From: an uncultured Mollicutes bacterium
GTDB lineage: Bacteria > Bacillota_I > Bacilli_A > RFN20 > CAG-826
DNA: 13,130 bases
Direction: 5' to 3'
NCBI GenBank assembly: GCA_937893635.1
Contig: CALBGF010000137.1
Coordinates: 1-13,130 of the forward strand
Both the position numbers and the translations under genes were made by a program. The stretch's first letter is position 1; every line of letters begins with the position of its first letter. Of the stretch, positions 6,722-11,567 are shown piece after piece. Under the pieces are notes generated by a model that saw only the letters and a program-made list of their open reading frames with translations, was not told where the DNA came from and made no database searches.

Positions 6722-6753
6722 AAAAAAGCCTCACACTAGTTAAGTGCAAGGCT
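6722..6753 (-). terminator. Intrinsic terminator of hpf
   Basis: On the minus strand AGCCT (6749-6753) pairs with AGGCT (6727-6731), with a CA/CA internal loop and an inner four-base helix CACT/AGTG, followed by six T. It starts about 18 bases after the hpf stop and precedes the aspartokinase leader. Confidence 0.8.
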
Positions 6754-6771
6754 AGATAAATTAAATGTAAA

Positions 6772-7320
6772 TTATTTTAATTTATTTTCTGCTTGGATAA
6801 TACCAAGACCGCCATTATCACGACGATATAATACGGAAATCATATCATCATCAACATCTAAATACATAAAGAAGTCATGTCCTAATGCTTCCATTCTAGT
6901 AATAGCTTCTTCCATAGACATTGGGCTTAATAAATAAGATTTAGTACGTACAATTTCATCATTCTCAGCTTCTTCTTTTTCAGCTTCAAAATTTTCAAAT
7001 GCAATAGATTTTCCTAAACCATCTTTATTTCTACGATCTAATCTAGTTTTTAATTTACGCATTTGTCCTTCTAATTTATCAATAGCTAAATCAAATGCAG
7101 CATATAAGTCATTGTCAATTACTTCTGCTCTAAAATCCATCATCTTAGTAAAAATAGTAATTTCAACTTTTTGACCAGTTTTATAAGTTCTCACAACAGC
7201 ACGGCATTCAACATCATCATTAATAACGAAATATTTGTCCATGCGATGGAGTTTTTTTAATAAGGCCTCCTTAATGCCTTCTGTGACTTCAATGTTCTTT
7301 CCAATAATTTGGTATTTCAT
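6772..7320 (-). CDS. hpf: Ribosome hibernation-promoting factor, long form
   Basis: 182-aa ribosome-associated factor. The N-terminal S30AE/HPF domain (about residues 1-100: MKYQIIGKNIEVTEGIKEAL through KLEGQMRKLKTRLDRR) binds the 30S decoding centre and blocks mRNA and tRNA. An acidic linker (about 112-124) leads to the C-terminal dimerisation domain (about 125-176, with KSYLLSPMSMEEAITRMEAL and VLYRRDNGGLGII). That domain lets long HPF pair two 70S ribosomes into inactive 100S dimers, as known for Gram-positive homologues. The length is typical. The start at 7320 has AAAGGAG (7330-7336) nine bases upstream; the frame extends 14 codons further, but those residues precede the conserved MKYQI start. 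It is monocistronic, with its own promoter, a promoter-overlapping dyad and its own terminator, consistent with stress or growth-phase control. Confidence 0.96.
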   Translation of the reverse strand: MKYQIIGKNIEVTEGIKEALLKKLHRMDKYFVINDDVECRAVVRTYKTGQKVEITIFTKMMDFRAEVIDNDLYAAFDLAIDKLEGQMRKLKTRLDRRNKDGLGKSIAFENFEAEKEEAENDEIVRTKSYLLSPMSMEEAITRMEALGHDFFMYLDVDDDMISVLYRRDNGGLGIIQAENKLK

Positions 7321-7339
7321 AAATAGTCTCTCCTTTCCA

Positions 7340-7358
7340 AATATTGTGTAACAATATT
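7340..7358 (-). repeat. 8-bp inverted repeat over the hpf promoter/leader
   Basis: AATATTGT and ACAATATT, perfect 8-bp arms separated by three bases, three bases upstream of the hpf ribosome binding site. The position suits a repressor operator at the transcription start or a leader stem near the ribosome binding site. No regulator is assigned. Confidence 0.6.
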
Positions 7359-7384
7359 CCACACTATTATTTTCGCATTTTCAA
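7356..7384 (-). promoter_or_regulatory. Candidate hpf promoter
   Basis: On the minus strand TTGAAA (7379-7384), a 17-bp spacer and TGGAAT (7356-7361). The -10 matches four of six consensus bases. Its 3' end overlaps the adjacent dyad, which would place the repeat over the transcription start. Confidence 0.45.
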
Positions 7385-7492
7385 TAAAAAAAATATAGTA
7401 TTTTAATTAATAAGTTATTTTGATATAATTTAGATGTAAGTGGTTTCTTTATATAAAAACAATTAATTTTACAACTATATTTTTTAATGCTT

Positions 7493-7518
7493 AAAATAAA
7501 AAGTAGCAACCGCTACTT
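7493..7518 (-). terminator. Intrinsic terminator of metK
   Basis: On the minus strand AAGTAGC (7512-7518) pairs with GCTACTT (7501-7507) around a GGTT loop, followed by TTTATTTT. The stem begins at the base immediately after the metK TAG stop. Confidence 0.9.
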
Positions 7519-8673
7519 CTATTCATTTATTAGTTTTTTAATAATGTCTACTTTATCAAGTTTTTCCCAAGGTAAATCTAAATCCGGTCTTCCAAAATGA
7601 CCATAACTTGCTAAATCTTGATATTTAAATGTAGGCTTAGTTAAACTAAATGCTTTAATAATTCCTGCTGGTGTTAAATCAAACACTTTTTCAATTATCT
7701 CAAGCACTTTGTTAACATCTACTTTTAATGTGCCAAAGCCTTCAACATTAATACTTAAAGGTTTTGCTACTCCAATTGCATAACTAAGTTGTACTTCAAG
7801 ACGATCCGCAACACCCGCTGCAACCAAGTTTTTAGCCACATAACGTGCCATATATGCAGCAGAACGATCAACCTTACTTGGATCCTTACCAGAGAAAGCA
7901 CCACCACCATGACGAGCGCTACCGCCATAAGTATCAACAATAATCTTTCTTCCCGTTAAGCCAGTATCTCCTTCTGGTCCACCAGTAACAAATCTACCAG
8001 TCGGATTAATCAAATACTTGAAATCTTTATTTAATCCAAACGATTCCACAACATGTTGCATAATTTCTTCATAAATAAATTTTTTAAATTCTTTTTCATT
8101 AAAATCAGGATCATGTTGAACAGACATTAAAACTGTATCAATACGCACATTATTTAAATCAGTATAGTCCATAGTAACTTGTGCTTTCATATCTGGTCTT
8201 GCCCATTTAAAAGCGCCAAGTTTTCTTAAATTAGATGCATAACGAACAAGTTTATGAGCAATTACTAACGCTAATGGCATATAACCTTCTGATTCATTAG
8301 TGGCATAGCCAAACATAATGCCTTGATCTCCAGCGCCTTGAACTTCTTGATCAACGCCTTGAGCAATATCTTTTGATTGATGTTTAACTAACACTTCAAT
8401 CTCACAGCTATCCGCGCCAATTCCTAATTTTTTATCAGTGTAACCGATATTACGCATTACATCACGAGCAATACGTTCATAATCCGGTTTAGCATTTGAT
8501 GTAATTTCTCCACCAATAATTAATTTTTCTGTTGTGACAAAACATTCACATGCCACACGTGAATTAGGATCATTAGCTAGGCAATAATCTAAAATAGCAT
8601 CACTAATTTGATCGCATAATTTGTCTGGATGGCCTTCTGATACTGATTCACTTGTAAATAAAATCTTTTCCAT
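7519..8673 (-). CDS. metK: S-adenosylmethionine synthetase (methionine adenosyltransferase)
   Basis: 384-aa cytosolic enzyme (EC 2.5.1.6) that makes S-adenosylmethionine from methionine and ATP, releasing phosphate and diphosphate. All three MetK domains are complete. The N-terminal catalytic signature SEGHPDKLCDQISDA (about 12-26) carries the His used in catalysis. The ATP/Met-site signature GAGDQGIMFGYA is at about 113-124, and the phosphate-binding GGGAFSGKDPSKVDRS is at 256-271. The length matches the usual 380-400 aa. The start at 8673 has AAGAGG (8679-8684) five bases upstream. Expression appears controlled by a SAM-I-clan riboswitch and terminator in the leader (8692-8854), giving product feedback on transcription. 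It ends with its own terminator and is not cotranscribed with hpf. Confidence 0.99.
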   Translation of the reverse strand: MEKILFTSESVSEGHPDKLCDQISDAILDYCLANDPNSRVACECFVTTEKLIIGGEITSNAKPDYERIARDVMRNIGYTDKKLGIGADSCEIEVLVKHQSKDIAQGVDQEVQGAGDQGIMFGYATNESEGYMPLALVIAHKLVRYASNLRKLGAFKWARPDMKAQVTMDYTDLNNVRIDTVLMSVQHDPDFNEKEFKKFIYEEIMQHVVESFGLNKDFKYLINPTGRFVTGGPEGDTGLTGRKIIVDTYGGSARHGGGAFSGKDPSKVDRSAAYMARYVAKNLVAAGVADRLEVQLSYAIGVAKPLSINVEGFGTLKVDVNKVLEIIEKVFDLTPAGIIKAFSLTKPTFKYQDLASYGHFGRPDLDLPWEKLDKVDIIKKLINE

Positions 8674-8691
8674 AAATACCTCTTACTTTCT

Positions 8692-8726
8692 AAAAAAGAA
8701 AAAGCCTTCCCACAAAGGAAAGCTTT
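8692..8726 (-). terminator. Riboswitch-associated terminator in the metK leader
   Basis: On the minus strand AAAGCTTTCC (8717-8726) pairs over ten positions (one U-G wobble) with GGAAGGCTTT (8701-8710) around a six-base loop, followed by TTCTTTTTT. It lies 15 bases after aptamer P1 and 8 bases before the metK ribosome binding site, the standard place for a transcriptional OFF switch. A competing pairing GGATAG (8734-8739) with CTTTCC (8717-8722), with one U-U mismatch, could act as antiterminator. Confidence 0.88.
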
Positions 8727-8741
8727 AAACAAACTATCCAA

Positions 8742-8854
8742 TCATCTTATCGCTCAGGGTGGGCCCTGCTAGGGAAAAGCACCTACTTAACATGCTTGTT
8801 AGGGTTGCTATCACGTTTGTTCGTTCCCTTTAGACGTGATTCTTGATAAGACGA
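8742..8854 (-). promoter_or_regulatory. SAM-I-clan (S-box) riboswitch aptamer controlling metK
   Basis: Read on the minus strand. P1 is a ten-pair helix, UCGUCUUAUC (8845-8854) with GAUAAGAUGA (8742-8751). P2 pairs AUCACGU (8834-8840) with ACGUGAU (8810-8816) around a 17-nt loop containing AAGGGAACG. GCAACC then leads into P3, closed by AGGUGC. J3/4 is UUUUCCC (8772-8778), and P4 is CAGGG/CCCUG (8764-8768, 8755-8759). GGGAA in the P2 loop can pair with UUCCC in J3/4, the expected pseudoknot. The conserved S-box words CUUAUC-AAGA, GGGA, GCAACC, AGGUGC and GAUAAG are in order. P2 is short and shows no obvious kink-turn, unlike classic SAM-I and more like SAM-IV or SAM-I/IV relatives. Its 5' 72 nt overlap the end of the upstream reading frame. 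Position before metK supports SAM as ligand. Confidence 0.88.
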
Positions 8855-9061
8855 GCTATTTTCTTTTTCTTGTATATTATCTTGCAAATCATCATTTGAG
8901 TCAAGATTTAATTCATCGAATTTTAATAGTCCTGCTTTAGCAAGAAGCAAATCAGTTGCATCTACGCCAGAAACATTTTTTATTACATCAAAATCCATTC
9001 CTAATTCAAATAAAGCATTTGCAATATCAATTTGTCCTTTTTCAAGTCTTTGCTTTTTCAT
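8783..9061 (-). CDS. Hypothetical 92-aa protein whose 3' end overlaps the SAM riboswitch
   Basis: Not recognised as a named family. The N-terminal half (KKQRLEKGQIDIANALFELG then MDFDVIKNVSGVDATDLLLA) has the rhythm of a small helix-turn-helix: a helix, a short turn with Gly, then 'V-I-x-x-V-S-G-V-D'. This resembles the short helical tail found in several bacterial nuclease-type proteins, but it is not diagnostic. The second half, from about residue 51, is acidic then Ser/Asn/Lys-rich and looks disordered; this part coincides with the metK promoter and SAM aptamer. The start at 9061 follows AGGTGATGATT; the apparent GTG and ATG starts just upstream lie in the ribosome binding site itself. It is third in the pduL-TSCPD gene string. 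The N-terminal part looks genuinely coding; the C-terminal 24 codons may be constrained mainly by RNA structure. Confidence 0.7.
   Translation of the reverse strand: MKKQRLEKGQIDIANALFELGMDFDVIKNVSGVDATDLLLAKAGLLKFDELNLDSNDDLQDNIQEKENSSSYQESRLKGTNKRDSNPNKHVK
8876..8904 (-). promoter_or_regulatory. metK/riboswitch promoter inside the upstream coding region
   Basis: On the minus strand TTGACT (8899-8904), a 17-bp spacer and GATAAT (8876-8881), each a five-of-six match to the sigma-A consensus. Transcription would start near 8869, about 15 bases before aptamer P1. These bases also encode LDSNDDLQDN of the 92-aa protein. Confidence 0.7.
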
Positions 9062-9075
9062 AATCATCACCTACT

Positions 9076-9112
9076 AATAAGTATGTTATGAAATGCAAAA
9101 TTTATACTTATT
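9076..9112 (-). repeat. 9-bp inverted repeat between the TSCPD gene and the 92-aa gene
   Basis: AATAAGTAT (9076-9084) and ATACTTATT (9104-9112) are perfect 9-bp arms around a 19-nt loop. The repeat covers the TSCPD stop codon and ends just before the next gene's AGGTGAT site. No T run follows on the minus strand, so it is not a standard terminator. It could be an mRNA stability or processing stem. Confidence 0.55.
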
Positions 9113-9362
9113 TCTTACTTAAAATTTCATCAATCGCTTTGGATAATTGATCTGGGCAAGATGTATTTCTAAAACCGCATCTAATTCCTTGTAAGCGATT
9201 TTTAACATCTTCGAGTTTCATTCCCTTAACTAAGGCTCCAACGCCTTTTAAATTACCATTACAGCCTCCAACGACTTCAAAATCTTGGATAATGCCATTT
9301 TCGTAATATATTTTCATCTCGCGGGAACAAACTCCTTGGGGACGATAAGTATATACTTCCAT
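9108..9362 (-). CDS. TSCPD-domain protein
   Basis: 84-aa protein of the TSCPD family, named for a motif that is present exactly (Thr67-Ser-Cys-Pro-Asp71, followed by QLSKAIDEIL). Related domains occur at the C-terminus of some B12-dependent ribonucleotide reductases and as free-standing small proteins; the biochemical role of the free form is not established. Four cysteines (12 in GVCSREM, 34 in GGCNGN, 62 in GIRCGF, 69 in TSCPD) are at family positions and could bind a metal, which is inference. The length is typical of the stand-alone form. ATG at 9362 is preceded by GAGG six bases upstream. It starts 15 bp after the pduL stop, so the two form one transcription unit. Confidence 0.88.
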   Translation of the reverse strand: MEVYTYRPQGVCSREMKIYYENGIIQDFEVVGGCNGNLKGVGALVKGMKLEDVKNRLQGIRCGFRNTSCPDQLSKAIDEILSKK

Positions 9363-9377
9363 AAACTACCTCAAAAA

Positions 9378-9947
9378 CTATTTGATTAATTTACCAAATA
9401 CTTGTCCTGATAATGCAGCTGCATTGCTTTCATCAGTATCAACATGCATTGCTAAAGCAAATTTGTTTGATACACGAACAACTACATCACCAAATATTAA
9501 TGAACGATCATTAGAATGTACTTCTACACTAACGACATCTTTATCTTTAACACCAAATTCTTTAGCGTCTTCTTCAGTCATATGGATGTGACGTTTTGCA
9601 GCAATTACACCAGTAGATAATTCTACTTCGCCTTTTGGTCCAACTAATTTACATGCACCAGAGTTAGCGATATCGCCTGATTCTCTAATTGGAGCAACAA
9701 CACCAATAGAGCGAGCGTCAGTAAGAGATAATTCTACTTGGTTAGCATTACGAACTGGTCCTAAAATTGAAGCATTTAATTCTCCTTTTGGTCCAACTAC
9801 TTTTACTTTTTCATTTGAAGCAAATTGTCCAGGTTGAGATAGCATTTTTTTAACTGTTAATTGATATCCTTCTCCAAATAATACTTCTAAAGTTTCTTGT
9901 GTGACATGAACATGTCTTGCACTTGTTTCCACTAAAATTTCTTTCAT
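9378..9947 (-). CDS. pduL: PduL-type phosphotransacylase (phosphate acetyl/propanoyltransferase)
   Basis: 189-aa zinc enzyme interconverting acyl-CoA plus phosphate with acyl-phosphate plus CoA (EC 2.3.1.222, and acetyl-CoA in many relatives), unrelated to Pta/EutD. Two PduL repeats are visible, each starting with a metal-binding RHxH: SARHVHVT (His12, His14) and AKRHIHMT (His120, His122). A third ligand region HVDTDESNAA (His168) and GPVRNANQVELS (Arg66) are also present. The protein starts directly at the first repeat and lacks the N-terminal extension that targets microcompartment PduL. No shell-protein genes are near, so a cytosolic role in acetate or propionate fermentation is more likely. 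ATG at 9947 has AAGGAG ten bases upstream. It is first of the pduL, TSCPD and 92-aa gene string, transcribed from a consensus promoter. Confidence 0.93.
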   Translation of the reverse strand: MKEILVETSARHVHVTQETLEVLFGEGYQLTVKKMLSQPGQFASNEKVKVVGPKGELNASILGPVRNANQVELSLTDARSIGVVAPIRESGDIANSGACKLVGPKGEVELSTGVIAAKRHIHMTEEDAKEFGVKDKDVVSVEVHSNDRSLIFGDVVVRVSNKFALAMHVDTDESNAAALSGQVFGKLIK

Positions 9948-9983
9948 ATTTTTAAAACTCCTTTATAAACTTTAACAACATTG

Positions 9984-10011
9984 ATTATATTCGTTTGTCG
10001 ATAAATGTCAA
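9984..10011 (-). promoter_or_regulatory. Consensus sigma-A promoter of the pduL operon
   Basis: On the minus strand a perfect TTGACA (10006-10011), a 16-bp spacer and a perfect TATAAT (9984-9989), 36 bp before the pduL start. It is the best promoter in the window. An inverted repeat (9990-10020) brackets the -35. Confidence 0.82.
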
Positions 10012-10020
10012 TGAAACGAA
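9990..10020. repeat. Inverted repeat spanning the pduL promoter
   Basis: TTCGTTT (9990-9996) and AAACGAA (10014-10020), perfect 7-bp arms 17 bases apart. One arm touches the -10 box and the other lies just upstream of the -35, so a dimeric or looping regulator bound here would cover the promoter. Confidence 0.5.
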
Positions 10021-10051
10021 AGCACTTTTTTTTATTATTAATAAAAAACTG

Positions 10052-10080
10052 TTGCAAAAATTTTTTTAAGTGGTTATCAT
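10052..10080 (+). promoter_or_regulatory. Sigma-A promoter of mgtE
   Basis: TTGCAA (10052-10057), a 17-bp spacer and TATCAT (10075-10080), divergent from the pduL promoter. The predicted leader is only about 15-20 nt, too short for an M-box Mg2+ riboswitch, and none is seen in the intergenic space. Confidence 0.65.
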
Positions 10081-10103
10081 AAAGTGGCTTTGGAGGTGAA
10101 ACC

Positions 10104-11513
10104 ATGGAAAACAAAATCACATTAGAAGAATTAGAAAGTCTTATTGATAATAAAAAAGTAAAAGAAATTCGTGAATTATTCGAATCTACTGATATTATTG
10201 ATATCGCTGAAGTTTGTGACGATATTGAAGATATTTCTAAATTACTTTTTATTTTTAAAACTGTTAAAAGTGAATATACCGCTGAACTATTTACTTATCT
10301 TGATGAAAATCAACAACAAAACTTAATCAATTTATTTTCAGACAAACAATTACGTGAATTAATTAATAATTCCTACACTGATGATATTGTTGACTTTCTT
10401 GAAGATATGCCTGCTAACTTGGTAAAACGTGTTTTAAGTGCCTCAGATAAAGACGCACGAAATGACATCAATAAGTTATTAAATTATAAAGAAGACACTG
10501 CCGGTTCAATTATGACCACTGAATACGTTGAACTTATTAATACGCTTGATGTAAAAGATGCTTTAGCAAGAATCAAAAAGATTGGTAAAGATGCTGAAAC
10601 AATTTCTACAACTTTTGTAATTGACAATAAACGTAATCTTGTTGGTGTTTTATATCTTGATGATTTAGTTTTAGCAGATGATGATGAAAAAATTGCTGAT
10701 ATCATGAACGAAGATTTTAAATCCGCAAATGTTTATCAAGACCAAGAAGATGTCGCTCAAATATTTAAACGATATGACATTACCGTTTTACCTGTTTTAA
10801 ATAATGAAAATCGTCTAGTCGGTGTTATTACAGTCGATGATATTATCGATGTAATCGAAGAAGAAACAAACGAAGATATTGCTATTCAAGCTGGTATGCA
10901 ACCACTAGAAGACGAATATTTAAAAACCGGTGTATTCTCAATGGCTAAAAAACGAGTAACTTGGTTACTATTATTAATGATTTCTGCCACATTCACGAGT
11001 ATCATTATTTCTAAATTCGAACATGCTTTACAAGCTGTCGCTGTATTATCTGCATTCATTCCTATGTTTATGGATACTGGCGGTAATTCTGGTGGCCAAA
11101 CTACTTCACTTATTACACGTGGACTTGCTACTAGAGAAGTAACAACTCACGATTATGGAAAAGTCATTTGGAAAGAATTTAGAGTTGCACTTGTTACTGC
11201 TACATTAGTTTCTATTTGTAACTTCTTATGGATATTATTTGAATTATCCGTTGGATTAGTAAAAAACACTCCTGTAGATGGTATGCCAAGTGTACCAAAT
11301 TGGCAAGTTGCCGCATTAGTGGCTACCACATTATTTATTACAATTGTTATTGCTAAATTATTAGGAGCGTCATTACCAATGCTTGCTCAAAAAATAAAAT
11401 TAGATCCAGCACTTATGTCTGGTCCAATCGTAACAACAATCGTAGATGCTACATCACTTGTCGTATATTTCTTACTTTGCACTTACGTATTCTTCCCTGC
11501 ATTATTTAGTTAA
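10104..11513 (+). CDS. mgtE: MgtE-family magnesium channel
   Basis: 469-aa Mg2+-gated Mg2+ channel of the cytoplasmic membrane. Its order is the usual one: an acidic helical N domain (about 1-130, with SFTDDIVDFLEDMP-like repeats at about 90-103), a tandem CBS pair (about 133-257, with SIMTTEYV, VIDNKRNLVGVLYLDDL and VLNNENRLVGVITVDDI), a connecting helix, and five membrane helices from about 285 to 468. The transmembrane signature PMFMDTGGNSGGQTTSLITR is at about 320-339, and TIVDATSL contains Asp448, matching the pore-lining Asp of characterised MgtE. Length and domains are complete. ATG at 10104 is preceded by GGAGGTGA. It ends with tandem TAA stops and a strong terminator shared with the convergent cls. 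In the family, cytosolic Mg2+ bound to the N/CBS domains closes the pore. Confidence 0.97.
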   Translation: MENKITLEELESLIDNKKVKEIRELFESTDIIDIAEVCDDIEDISKLLFIFKTVKSEYTAELFTYLDENQQQNLINLFSDKQLRELINNSYTDDIVDFLEDMPANLVKRVLSASDKDARNDINKLLNYKEDTAGSIMTTEYVELINTLDVKDALARIKKIGKDAETISTTFVIDNKRNLVGVLYLDDLVLADDDEKIADIMNEDFKSANVYQDQEDVAQIFKRYDITVLPVLNNENRLVGVITVDDIIDVIEEETNEDIAIQAGMQPLEDEYLKTGVFSMAKKRVTWLLLLMISATFTSIIISKFEHALQAVAVLSAFIPMFMDTGGNSGGQTTSLITRGLATREVTTHDYGKVIWKEFRVALVTATLVSICNFLWILFELSVGLVKNTPVDGMPSVPNWQVAALVATTLFITIVIAKLLGASLPMLAQKIKLDPALMSGPIVTTIVDATSLVVYFLLCTYVFFPALFS

Positions 11514-11515
11514 TA

Positions 11516-11566
11516 AAAGAGCCAAACTCATTTGAGTTAATTCTCATTTGAGTTGGCTCTTTTTTT
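11516..11566. terminator. Bidirectional terminator between mgtE and cls
   Basis: AGAGCC (11518-11523) pairs with GGCTCT (11555-11560). Past a bulged A the stem continues AACTCA/TGAGTT, then has an internal loop and GAG/CTC. T runs follow on both strands (TTTTTT on plus, TTTTATTA on minus). The stem contains a tandem 12-base repeat CTCATTTGAGTT (11527-11538, 11543-11554). Confidence 0.9.
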
Positions 11567-11567
11567 G

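Noticed and set aside
8745..8790. T-box leader on the plus strand (AGGGTGG-like word near 8756)
   Set aside because: No plus-strand gene follows, no full T-box sequence is present, and the same bases read on the minus strand fit P4/P1 of a SAM aptamer.
8742..8854. Small SRP RNA (GCAGGGCCCACCC resembles an SRP end)
   Set aside because: The conserved SRP tip (GGAAGGNAGCAGCC-type) is absent, while S-box core words occur in order before metK.
9382..9591. Plus-strand 69-codon open frame
   Set aside because: Antisense to the well-supported pduL coding region.
9948..10103. M-box Mg2+ riboswitch for mgtE
   Set aside because: The leader downstream of the predicted promoter is under 20 nt, and no M-box words are seen.
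10484..10705. Minus-strand 73-codon open frame
   Set aside because: Antisense to the mgtE CBS-domain coding region; Ser/Thr-rich shadow.
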